This document shows, in pieces, positions 1 to 9,982 of a stretch of DNA of 64,000 bases. This DNA is from Hermatobates lingyangjiaoensis (taxonomy: Eukaryota > Arthropoda > Insecta > Hemiptera > Hermatobatidae). Position 1 is the first letter of the stretch, and every line of letters begins with the position of its first letter. The stretch covers positions 9,965,501 to 10,029,500 of the forward strand of contig JAPFBL010000084.1 in assembly GCA_026182355.1 (NCBI GenBank), read 5' to 3'. The notes beneath the pieces were generated by a model, which saw only the letters and a list, made by a program, of their open reading frames with translations, was not told the DNA's origin and searched no databases. Position numbers and translations under genes: made by a program.

Positions 1-987
1 GGTGGCAAGTGACAGGGGGCGGAATTTTGAGGGGGTAAAAATAGAAAATAGAATAAAATTAAAGTAATAAAATACTAACAACAATCTGAAATGTTATACC
101 AAAATGAGTTTTTAAGGGCGTAATTGTTTTTATATTTTATTCGTGTGATGATACTGTTTTTAACCGGATTTTCAACTGTAATATTTGAAAATTAAAAATA
201 ATTAGATCTTTGATTGTAATTATATGAAGTTTTGAAGAAATGATAACTTATCATCAGTGAACACGTGGGGGGGTGGGGGGTTACTAATCATACGACCGCC
301 CTGGTCGTCAAAAATAGTTGTTACACCACTTTGATATAATTTACAATAGATTAAACTGACAGGAAATAAAATGAGCTTTTTCATTGGTCAAGTTTATCAA
401 CATTTTTCAAAACACTAGATGTGAATGTTTATTCTTGTGGCAGAATTGCAGAATGAACTTCATGCTACGTGTTCCGATTTGTTCATTCTTACCTGGAAAA
501 AGCTTCGTTCATTATGTTTACTGATTTTTTGTGCTTTATAAATAGGCAATTTATCAACATTATTACTCATACACAAGTTGACCATACTCTGTTATTGATG
601 ATAACAATATAATCTCGGCACGAGGTCTGTGTGATACCACTCATGAGGTGGTCAAGTAAAATTTGCTTATCCCTCATTCCAAGTAGTTTTTCTCATTAAC
701 CGCTTATACCCTTATGTGTCCAATTATGCATTATAAGAACCCAATGCGTCCTTACTCAACGACTTCTAGGAACCAGGAAGTACCACCTACTAAGATCTCC
801 TTTTGCATAACCTGAAGCCATTGTCAGATGGTGCTTAAGTCCTTAACAAAAGCCTGGTATATTTTAACAGTTTCATACGAATCATACTTTGTCTTTGTAA
901 TGTGTTTGTTTCTTTTCCAAAGGTCACACATATAGGCTTGCACCTGTCAGTGCTGTTCTAAGGTAGTTAAATGTGGCTCATTTATTA

Positions 988-1203
988 TTTGGCACTTATT
1001 TTAGGACTACTCGAGCCATATTACTGGGTCGATTCTACACTGCGAGTCTTAAATTTTGCTATCTCATTTTTATTTAGAGTAGGGATCTTGAACGAGTACA
1101 CGACATTGTACAGGCTCGGGACCGACGGCTTAACGCCCTTTCTGAGGGATGATGTACTCGGATTTTGTCACCTCCCTGTAATACTCGTAAAATCGAGGAT
1201 CAG
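988..1203 (-). repeat. tRNA-derived SINE, degraded copy (body only)
   Basis: Read on the minus strand this matches the body of the intact SINE at 4699-5028: the block near the conserved CTCGATTTATTCAC segment, the GACGTTAA-like and CGGTCCCGAGCCTGTAC-like blocks, the ACTCGTT-AAGATCCCTACTCTAAA block and the CAAAATTTA-GAC segment all recur in order. The tRNA-like head and the AACCT tail are missing or unrecognisable. An apparent 79-codon reading frame over it is chance. Confidence 0.75.
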
Positions 1204-3137
1204 AGTGTGAATAAAATCTAAAACCACAGGCGAACACACACAATCCACTGGGCTACCATGGACCCAAAGTACATTCTTTGTAATGTGAAGTGTCGTTATT
1301 TAAAATGACGGTTCAGTATTGATATGTTTATAAGAGAAACATTTATGATTGATTCAACGAAAAAATAAAAGATCACTTTAAAGAAAGCATTAAATACAAA
1401 AAATAGTAATAAATTAAATTGTTATAACTTTCACTGGCTATAAATTATGTAGTCAATTTTAGAAGAATTAAATCTTAGTTTTAGTACTCTCAGGTAATAA
1501 TGTTCTAAATATCACTCTTGGTTCAAAACAGTTTAAAAAAAGGGAGATAATAAACGTAAAGAAAGCTATTAAATTCAAAATGTAATTTATGTGCTTCCTT
1601 TGAACAGGTATTAAAGATCAGGTTTTTTAGACTCCTTGGCTCTTGGGGAGCAATGTATAAGATTTAAATTTATTGCATTCATCTGTATTTTATTACTCAG
1701 TGTTGGTGAACAGAAAATATACTTAAATTTTTTAAACAAGTTTGCAGAACCACATTGAGTTTAGTTTCTAGAATTGTTTCATTTTACATTTCCTTATACT
1801 TTGATTAATCAATTCACATTGCTCTGAGTTTATATGTTGCTACTTAATATTACCTGCGATTAAAACTGATATCCGATCAAATCCAAGGTTGGCTAAGCTT
1901 AGCATGTGATTCTCTTATCACCGTATTGTCTGCTTTTAGTTAGCTGCCCCTGATAAGATAATGGCATTGACATGTTGAATGTCAACAAACCAAGTTCTAT
2001 GATATGTATTTTCAATATTGAATCTACCCTGTTCAAGTAATGAACTCATTCACCTGAATATTGCAATATCTATCACATTTCTTTGAATAATTATTCATAC
2101 GTAAGACAAAACCTAATGATTTTACATGAATTATGTTCATCATTTCCGTAATTAAATTAATATTTTACATACATCAGTGCTTCCTCGTTTTTAAGTTATG
2201 TTTGTTGGATTGGGTTCTTTAACATTAGTAGTTTTAAACATACTAATTAAAATAGTTCACGATTGAAGTTACAAGTTATATGTATATATGGATCTAATGA
2301 CTAGTAATTCATTCTGTAACACTACCTCGAAAGGTTTGAAAAAAGTTTAAAGAAATATAAGAATTACACCTTTATGAAAAGAAAGAAGGCTTCAGAAATA
2401 CGTATAACATCAAAAGATTAGAAGCATTCTAAAAAAAGTTGATAAATCATTATATGTAAAATCAATTTTTCCAAATGTGAAAATATGTTGATGATTTTGT
2501 CAGCCTTGGTAACTTTCACCCTGTCAATGAGAGGGTCATTAACTTGTATTGAAAGGAAAAAATTGCTTAATTAACTTCAATTTCACTGGAAATATTAAAA
2601 GTTGGCTATTTCATACATATTTACTTAAAAGTATTTATTGTGAAGGTATAGTAAGTTTTGGTAACCAAAAAAGTAGAAAAGTTTTAATCAAATGTTTTAA
2701 TTAAATTTAAATTTGAAGAATATATTATATTCAAATTTTGCTCAAATAAAAAAAATACTGCATAATGTTTTATTTATTCAAAAATAGGGATTTTATTTTT
2801 TTGTCACTCTTATTTTGAATATTTCTTTCTTCCTTTTTCTACTTCAACCGGACTTAATAGCCTGATATCAATAGTGAAGTTCTCTAAAATTTTTAAACTC
2901 CATTAGTGATTCACTTATGCACTCCTTTTTCTAATTTTTTTTGCTTAACTTAATTTTGCCTAGTGATACAGAAAGACATCAAATAGACATAAAAACATAT
3001 TTTTTGAACTTCTGTACATGAGAAAATATAATTATAAGCACATATATATATATAATTAAAAGAAACGGTCCAGCGGACTTTTTTAAAATAAAATAAATTC
3101 AAAACGAAGGAAACACACAGAAAGACTCAGACATAAC

Positions 3138-3177
3138 TCACATCGATATTTCGACCATCGTCGTCATCAGGAGGTGC
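3138..3177 (-). ncRNA. Hammerhead-like core, family A (left arm)
   Basis: On the minus strand: CTGATGA, one extra C, GAC/GTC stem II with loop GATG, GAA, palindromic ATAT as stem III, C as the base before cleavage (AUC triplet), then GATGTG, which pairs with the upstream CACCTC side with one mismatch. Conserved hammerhead bases are present except for the single inserted base at the foot of stem II. Activity is not shown. Confidence 0.5.
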
Positions 3178-3208
3178 GAAGAGCGAAGAGTCATCGCACT
3201 TCGCTCTT

Positions 3209-3250
3209 CACACCTCCTGATGACGACGATGGTCGAAATATCGATGTGAG
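3209..3250 (+). ncRNA. Hammerhead-like core, family A (right arm)
   Basis: CTGATGA is at 3217-3223, an extra C at 3224, stem II GAC/GTC at 3225-3234 and GAA at 3235-3237. The self-complementary ATAT is at 3238-3241 and C at 3242; the predicted cleavage is between 3242 and 3243. Stem I pairs CACCTC at 3211-3216 with GATGTG from 3243 (one mismatch). It is the inverted copy of the left arm. Confidence 0.5.
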
Positions 3251-3299
3251 TTATGTCTGTGTATTTCCTTCGTTTTGAATTTGTTATATATATATAAAT

Positions 3300-3450
3300 A
3301 CTTTTTCGTTGGAAATACGATCCAAAACGGACAAAAATAGTTCAATATAGACAAAGAAACATAGAGAAATCAAAAGAACACGCTTACAGTCTCTAATTTT
3401 CGGTTTGAACCGTCTTCAGGAGAGATAAGAGAGGGAAACCAAGAAAACAC
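3300..3450 (-). repeat. Repeat family C, copy 1
   Basis: A segment shared with the fold-back at 27218-27375: ACGATCCAAAACGGAC, GTTCAATATA-ACAAAGAAAC, CATAGAGAAATCA-AAGAACAC and TTACAGTCTCT recur in order. It runs into a hammerhead-like core on the minus strand and lies next to a TA run at 3285-3297. Non-coding. Confidence 0.75.
3390..3425 (-). ncRNA. Hammerhead-like core, family C
   Basis: On the minus strand: TCTC, CTGAAGA (fits CUGANGA), an extra C, GGTT/AACC as a perfect 4-bp stem II, GAA, AATT as a loopless palindromic stem III, A before the predicted cleavage (UUA triplet), then GAGA, which pairs fully with TCTC. This is one of the cleanest matches in the window. The one departure from the textbook core is the added C between CTGAAGA and stem II. 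Confidence 0.55.
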
Positions 3451-3540
3451 ATAGAGATATCACAAAACACAGCACTATATTTCAACTGCCTTTTCATCAG
3501 GTAGAAAGATGTGAGTCGTTTCTAAGACGACAAGCGAGGA
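3451..3540 (-). repeat. Repeat piece with hammerhead-like core (family D-like)
   Basis: On the minus strand at 3472-3504: CTAC, CTGATGA, a weak stem II, GAA, ATAT, A, then GTGC, which pairs with CTAC over three positions (one of them a G-U pair). The layout and the ATAT-A block match family D at 54897-54929, but the flanking sequence differs. It directly abuts family C copy 1 and ends at the TA run from 3543. Confidence 0.5.
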
Positions 3541-3562
3541 CTTATATATATATATATATATA

Positions 3563-3717
3563 CCAATTAAAAGAAACGGTCCAGCGGACTTTTTTAATAA
3601 AATAAATTCAAAACGAAGGAAACACACAGAAAGACACAGACAAAACTCACATCGATATTTCGATGTGAGTTTTGTCTGTGTCTATTCTGTGTGTTTTCCT
3701 TCGTTTTGAATTTATTT

Positions 3718-3725
<8 letters not shown>
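3563..3725. repeat. Fold-back repeat family A, copy 2
   Basis: The left arm (3563-3661) repeats copy 1, including GGTCCAGCGGAC and AACGAAGGAAACACACAG; the right arm (3661-3720) is its inverse. The arms meet inside a TCGA shared by both, at the predicted hammerhead cleavage position, so stem II and the CTGATGA part are lacking. TA runs flank both sides. Confidence 0.75.

Positions 3726-3772
<47 letters not shown>
3726..3772. repeat. (TA)n microsatellite
   Basis: An uninterrupted TA run that sits between family A copy 2 and family B copy 1. Confidence 0.95.
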
Positions 3773-3775
<3 letters not shown>

Positions 3776-4063
3776 ATTTCACATGAACACGTGAAATAAC
3801 AATCAATGATCAAACCACTATAAAAAATGGAAAAACAATACTAAGATTTTCAACCACAACAACCTCGTCAGAGTCAAAACCCAACTGAAACACTAGATGC
3901 AGAAAACATCTGATGAGGGGTTGAGTAGAGTGGGAGGGAAGAGTGGTATTTTAAAAGGGTGAAAGCTCAGGAAAGGACTAATGTTCAGAAAGGGATGTTT
4001 GGGGAAACAAAGAAGTACAGTAAGAAAGTCTTGTTTTCCTATTTCTTATTGTGGTTTGATCAT

Positions 4064-4065
<2 letters not shown>
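3773..4065. repeat. Fold-back repeat family B, copy 1
   Basis: The left part (3773-3887) holds AAGATTTCACATGAACACGT, AATCAATGATCAAACCAC and, on the minus strand at about 3840-3876, a decayed hammerhead-like core (GACTCTGACGA side intact, stem III altered). The right arm is only a short inverse (4029-4065: CTTGTTTTCC to TGATCATTGAT). The centre (3888-4028) is family-specific or inserted sequence I do not recognise. TA runs lie on both sides. Confidence 0.65.

Positions 4066-4109
<44 letters not shown>
4066..4109. repeat. (TA)n microsatellite
   Basis: A pure TA run bordering family B copy 1; it produces an artefactual Tyr-Ile reading frame. Confidence 0.95.
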
Positions 4110-4113
<4 letters not shown>

Positions 4114-4686
4114 GTAAAATTCAAAATTATGATTCGTTTAGTTCTTCATGTTCAAATGAAAGTCTCAAATACTAACGTTTCAGTTTTATTCAAAGCAGAT
4201 ATACCCTCTTTCTTTTTCTCTCTTCTATTACCATTTAATGTATTATTACCTTTCTTATTCCTTATTTTAAATTTTATTCTTTTCTCTCCATCGAAGCAAA
4301 CTTTCTTCTTATTTTTAAATCTTATTACTTCCTCACTCTTAACTACATTGTCGTTTTAAATAATTTTTATTAAAGAATATAAATCATACTAACAGTTCCA
4401 GACGACTAAATTTAATTAATTCAAACCACATGAATAAATACTATACAAATGGCCAATATCACTTCTTTAGCTAAGAGATGACTAATCATCTTTAATATTT
4501 AATACAGAATAAAATATATTAAAGATTTTAATATTCAATACAAATTTTAATATATATTATTTCAAACGTTAATATTATGTACTGCAAGTGCAATGGCATT
4601 AACATTATTAATCCTAATTCAGTATGAATGTTTACACAAGAACGGCTTCTTTCTCCATAAAAAACGTTTCATTGCAATTATCGCAT

Positions 4687-5040
4687 TACTCCGTTATTAG
4701 GGGGCCAGGCTAGCTCAGTGGTTACGTGCTCGCCTCTGAACTGATAGGACCGGGGTTCGATCCTCACCTGGCCCTCGATTTATTCACGCGGGAGGTGAAT
4801 AAATCTGAGCGCGTCGTCCCTCGGAGAAGGACGTTAAACCGTCGGTCCCGAGCCTGTACGATGTCAGGTACTCGTTAAAGATCCCTACTCTAAACACACT
4901 TGAGTTAGGCAAAATTTAGGACCGCCACTGTAGAATCAATCTTCATTGTGTGGTATCACAAAGGGCCAATGCTCGGCCTAAGTGTGTTCCCTTGTGGGAC
5001 TGCCACTGCAACCTAACCTAACCTAACCTACTCCGTTATT
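4687..5040 (+). repeat. tRNA-derived SINE, full-length, with target site duplication
   Basis: The element runs 4699-5028 between perfect 12-bp direct repeats TACTCCGTTATT (4687-4698 and 5029-5040). The head has an RNA polymerase III A box (TAGCTCAGTGG) and B box (GGTTCGATCC), so it derives from a tRNA. The body carries CTCGATTTATTCACG, GACGTTAAACCGTCGGTCCC and AAAGGGCCAATGCTCGGCCT. The tail is four to five units of AACCT, the complement of the TTAGG arthropod telomere motif. Intact flanking repeats point to a fairly recent retrotransposition by a LINE partner that I cannot identify here. Four decayed relatives are in the window. Confidence 0.92.
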
Positions 5041-6010
5041 GGTTTGGAATCTTGATTGTTAGATTTGAAAATAAAGCTTTTAGCTTTATATTGTGGCAGG
5101 TAGCACTTATACTTCAGGCAATTGTATTTTCTAGACTGTTTTAATTGTTTGTAAGAAACCTTGAACATATGGAAATTTAAAAACTTTCTATCTTGAACTT
5201 GCACATAATTATTTGTTCTACTGGATAGAACTGGTTGTTGTTCCCTTAAGTAATTAAGCCAGTGTTAAGACGTCCATTCCTAAACTTATTAATTATAGAA
5301 TTCTATGCTCCTTTTCAAAATGACACAATCATTACATTAAAAATAACACTACAGCATTCTGTAAATTGTAACTATACTTCTTTTGATATATGCATAATTA
5401 TTGATTGTTATATGGTTACTTATATTTTCCTTTAAAAACGTTATAATAAAAACCAAAACTCAGCTTTGAGTGTTTGGTTTGAACCTGGAAAACTGACAGA
5501 TTCCTTATAAACATGTTTACCCTATTATATAGTCCTATATATACATGAGGAATGTTTTATATATGACAAACTAGAAACATTCTCTTGACACAGTAGAAAT
5601 GTCAGTTTAAGAGCTTCTGAAGTTGCTCCTAGGAGACGGTTATCCGGGTATCAACCTGAACCATTAAGTTGTATTCTGAGATATTGTATATATTTGTTTC
5701 TATTCATCTGTTAACTAAGTTCATTATCATTTAAATTTATTTCATTCAGTTAATTGGTTCTAGCTTATTAATTTTTCGTTCAATTATTTTTTTTTATTAA
5801 TGTTTTCTTTCAGTATTTTCTTTTCCTGTTATTTTTAGTACGTTTTTCGTTTTTCTTGTCGCCGACCTGCACATCTTCTTTGAATGTCCTATTGGTTTTC
5901 ATCTTCTCTACTTTCTTTCCTAAAGACGTCCGTCAGTTAAAAGTATAGAAATATTGAAAGTGACTCACAGTGTCTAGTTTTCAAGCGTGTTTCTTTGTGT
6001 TTTCAAAATA

Positions 6011-6320
6011 CAGTGGTACGTTGGTTCTCAAACATAATTCATTCCAGAATTTTGGTCGACCACCAATTTGGTCAAAACTCATAGTGGGTACATAATGAGA
6101 AATGGGATTATCTGTTCGGTCAGATCATATACACGTGTTATTTTTTTTTAAATATTGTAAGTTTCTTTATGTAAAAACGAGAATAAAGTACTAAAAGTAC
6201 ATTATTAAATCTAAAGTAACTCGGAGGACGGTTCGAATTCCAAATTATGTAAAAATTCTGGGGCTATAATTTTCTCAACATCTCTGTTTGAACTTCGATT
6301 TGTTCGCCGAGGTACCACTG
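6011..6320. mobile_element. Short DNA transposon (MITE), pogo/Tigger-like ends
   Basis: The left end reads CAGTGGTACGTTGG and the right end is the inverse of CAGTGGTACCTCGG, giving terminal inverted repeats of about 14 bp with two mismatches, followed by weaker similarity (TTCTCAAAC versus GAACAAATCGAAG). TA precedes the left end; the right flank is AA, so the TA duplication is not intact. About 310 bp with no coding capacity. CAGTGGTACCTCG-type ends are typical of pogo/Tc1-mariner elements; assignment is by ends only. Confidence 0.6.
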
Positions 6321-9300
6321 AATATATATATGTATAATCGTGTAGGAGGCCAGTGATTCTTCTCGTAGATACATTTCATTAAAATACGCCGCAGTTTCTG
6401 TGCAACGACTTTTATGCTGGTTTGCCCTAGTGTTAGCATAAAATTCGTTGACGCAGAAGATGCTGTTTATTTTAATGACCTATATACATAAATACAGATA
6501 TGTATGCATTATAGTCTAATGGACTGTCGATCATTTTCTGTCCATGACAGCGATTTAAAACTCCTCTTGACGATGAAAACTGAGATCCAAATATTGGAAT
6601 TAGTTTAATCATTGATGTCTTTGTTTGTTTTGCTTTTGGATTTTCTTTTCATTTGTTTTTTTTTTTAATGTAAATAAGTAAATGGATATATTATTAATTT
6701 ATTTACATTTCTCTAACAAGTAAATCAGTGCAGTGACTGTTATAGTTCAGAGAAGCAAAACTGATGTGTAAAATATTTATTTAAAAAAACAAAGTAACTA
6801 CAGACAAAAGTATTTTGGCTTAATAATTTTTGTCACAGTTTACTCAATTTGATTAAAATTTTGAAAATTATTTATTTTATCAATAATATGTCAAGAGTCG
6901 ATATCAAGAAATGCTGTTTGAAAATAATTACATATTTCTTTAATAAATGTATTATCTTTATTGCATAATTGCGGAAGTAATAGCGAAAATGATATCAAAT
7001 ATTGAAGGGGGAACTGTACGAGAAATGTGGGCGAACGTTTCATTGCTGTTATGTCAATATTGTGCACTTGAGATAAGAAGCAGTGTCCAGTGGCAATAAT
7101 CGGGTTTTAATAAAAACGTAGTTTCAATCAAGAAAAATACTTATACAAAAATACTTCTTTTTAGACTAGTTGAAGTATTTTTAAATTAATCTTTTAGTAT
7201 TAATATCATTGAGTATTACTTTCAATCGTTTAGAAAATAATGATATTAAGTAAAACATATTCTTATTAGTATTTCATTATTATAAGAAATCCAGGAACAT
7301 GCACATCAAGCAAGAAGAAAGCTTTATTTGTGGGTTTTAAAGCATGAAGTCAGTTAATGTTGTGAATGTTTTGTTACACATTACTATCATCTTTGATTGG
7401 GCCTTATGCAATAATTCTAGTTTAATTAGATTTCTGCGTACATGAAGCAGTTTTAATGAATAAGAAATAACTGATTCAATATCTAATCTAAGCCAAGAAC
7501 AGAAAAACAATCAGTTGTCTAACTTGTTTCATATTTCAATTTAAAAAAGCGTTTAATAGTGAAAAAAAGAAGTTTATTTCCGTTTTTTTTAATGATTCCA
7601 CTTTATATGCTAATACTTCTAATTATTTTATTATAGCATATTCTAATAATTGAAAAGTTATCTGAGACGGAAAAAAGTAGGCTAAGAAATGGAAGAGAAG
7701 TGATATAAGTTTGGTAAAGCTTACAACGCATGTGTTTCTTCAGTTCTACTAAGGAAAGTGTGGGACTAATTACCTGCAGGAGTTTGCATTTTCCAAGGTC
7801 CTTCTTACACTTCTAAGCTTTCATTTATCTGATTTTATTATCTATTACAAGTATACTAATTAATGGCATGCAATTTTTATTATTTGTGTGGATACATGAT
7901 ATTTTTTTGTTTGTTTTTATAATTTTTAATAAACATCGAATGTCATTTATTTTTGGTAACATAAACTAAATATGACAGAAAGAAATATTTGAATTCTGAT
8001 TCGAGGCACCAAAAAGGAAATTGGGACGAGATGACTTTTTCGCTGTCTTGTCCTGCAATCGTTTGATTTTGCTGTTACTGGGTGCGGGTAAAAACCTGAT
8101 AGAATCTTAAATATAATATATTGTACCTATTGTAAATTACAACTGCTTTTCGTTGTTCTATTAGTTGAGAGTTAAATGATTCTTGTTTTATTGTTTGAAT
8201 AAGTCTAAATAATGGGTTAAATGAGAATAAATAACTGTAATTTTTCAAAGTAAAAATACTGTTTTAAGATGCTACTAACTTCTGCGATTGCACAAAGCAC
8301 ACAACAGTCAAAACATCTCTACACCCATCGCAAACGCAGCCCTATTCAAGGATTTCTATATTTTAGATAATGGGGAAAATAGATATTCATATTAAGAATA
8401 AGAATAATGTAATGTCCATCCAATTAATAAATGAATAATGGCCTTCTCTGAGAAACGGCTCAGATGTTCAGTCTTTGAAGTCAGCCAAAAAAAACCTCAT
8501 TCCTTGGGCCAAATAGACACTCAACAGAAAAGGACAAAACTTGTCAAGCAATATCTTATTTTGTGGTATTAAATTCATCAAATCAGAAAGGAATAGTTTT
8601 AACAAAGAATATAACTACTCTGAGTATTTCAAAATTTTTATTGGAGGAAATAAATTATAAGATAAAGTTCAACAAGAAAAAATTATATTATGCTTATTTT
8701 ATGTTTAGTATAATGAAGTACAAAATGAAAGAACTGATTATTCCGTAGCCAAGTGCCTGCACTAGTCACCGTCGTTTTTATATTTGTAAGTGGAAATTAT
8801 AGAAGGTATTTTCATTTAGCTTATTCGAATTAATACGAGTAAACACAATTTTCAATCTAAAATTTAAAATGGTCTTTAAATATGAACTACACGGTAGAAA
8901 AAGTAGTACTAAATCTTTTGTCTAGTTATATTTTCCTCTAATTAAACTATTACTATTTAAATTTAGATAACCAATTCAGTTTTTAAGGAACTGAAATAAC
9001 CAATTTGTCGATTAAGAAAGAAAAGGTATTGATTAAAATACTTCCTTGATTTAATGATTAAACAGGCATTTATATTTGAAGACTGTTTTCAATGGAAGAT
9101 AAGGAGGTTGTCCAACGTAATTTTCCATTTAGCTGTCTTGTTTTAAATGTCCACAACATTGAAGCCTGTCAAGTTGGATAAAAGGAGAAGATGAAATAGA
9201 GAACAGAGAACAACTCACTTTCCATATATTACTTTTAAATATATAACATTTCTACTCCATACTCCAGTAGTGACTTACCCACAAATTTATCCAAACTGCT

Positions 9301-9869
9301 TGAGTAAATTTGTTTCCATCGTATGAATTTGCTTAGAACGATTTAAATTCAATGAGCATTTCATTGGAGGAATCAGTTTTTTTTTTTAAATCAAACAAAT
9401 TATTACATAAATCAATTATCCATCTAATTCTAAACAAATTAAAAAAGTAGTATGTCTTTCTTTAAGGAACATTAAATGAATAAGAATAGTTTAACCGTAA
9501 TCTTCTATTCATACATAGTATTAAAAAAAAGTACTAATGTACGTACGCAACTTCATTAAATAAAGACGAAATATTTTTTGTTTGAGCGGTATACATTTTT
9601 GTTTCAAAACTATGCATCTGAGTGCATAAGACAGTTGTATTTTAGTGCTGGGAAGTTGGTGGACTTCATCATTGAATCTAGTTTTCAACGTTTTTCGACC
9701 TTTCGAACATCCTTGCGTAGCTAACCACCCATCCAGACACAAATGACCTATATTTGTGTCATTGTGAAATATTCCACATATAACTTTCACATATATATCA
9801 TAAGTAAAAAGATTTCACATAAACACGTGAAACAACAATCAATGATCAAACCACAATAGAATGGAACAA

Positions 9870-9911
9870 GACTAAGATCTTTCAACCGTAACAAGCGTCT
9901 TCGTCAGAGTC
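9870..9911 (-). ncRNA. Hammerhead-like core, family B (left arm)
   Basis: The inverse of the right-arm core at 9940-9982: GACT, CTGACGA, stem II, GAA, AGATCT, T, AGTC, read on the minus strand. One base of stem II is missing compared with the right arm. Confidence 0.45.
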
Positions 9912-9939
9912 AAAAACCCAACTTTTGAGTTGGGTTTTT

Positions 9940-9982
9940 GACTCTGACGAAGACCGCTTGTTACGGTTGAAAGATCTTAGTC
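9940..9982 (+). ncRNA. Hammerhead-like core, family B (right arm)
   Basis: GACT (9940-9943) pairs perfectly with AGTC (9979-9982) as stem I. CTGACGA is at 9944-9950. Stem II is ACCG/CGGT plus a closing A-T with one bulged G (9951-9968). GAA is at 9969-9971, the self-complementary AGATCT at 9972-9977 serves as stem III, and T at 9978 gives a CUU triplet. Predicted cleavage is between 9978 and 9979. All conserved core bases are present. Confidence 0.55.

Larger units (their letters stand above)
3056..3282. repeat. Fold-back repeat family A, copy 1, beside (TA)n
   Basis: Two inverted arms (about 3096-3190 and 3199-3282) share the order AACGAAGGAAACACACAG, an AAGAC-TCAGACA block, the hammerhead-like core and CAGGAGGTGCGAAG. 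An additional outer piece at 3056-3095 (GGTCCAGCGGAC) is shared with copy 2 and is absent from the right arm. The pair is flanked by TA runs on both sides. No protein is encoded; it resembles the short ends of Penelope-like or retrozyme elements, but that assignment rests on the ribozyme-like core only. Confidence 0.75.

Noticed and set aside
4063..4359. 98-codon frame starting in a Tyr-Ile run
   Set aside because: It is a translation of the (TA)n microsatellite and adjoining AT-rich DNA.
4699..4775. tRNA gene at the SINE head
   Set aside because: A and B boxes are present, but the segment does not complete a cloverleaf I can support and continues into a SINE body with a target duplication.
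5009..5030. Interstitial telomere
   Set aside because: Only four to five AACCT units, and they form the tail of a SINE inside perfect target duplications.
9690..9735. GGATGTTCGAAAGGTCG motif on the minus strand
   Set aside because: Has GAAA-like and AACGTT parts, but no CTGANGA core.
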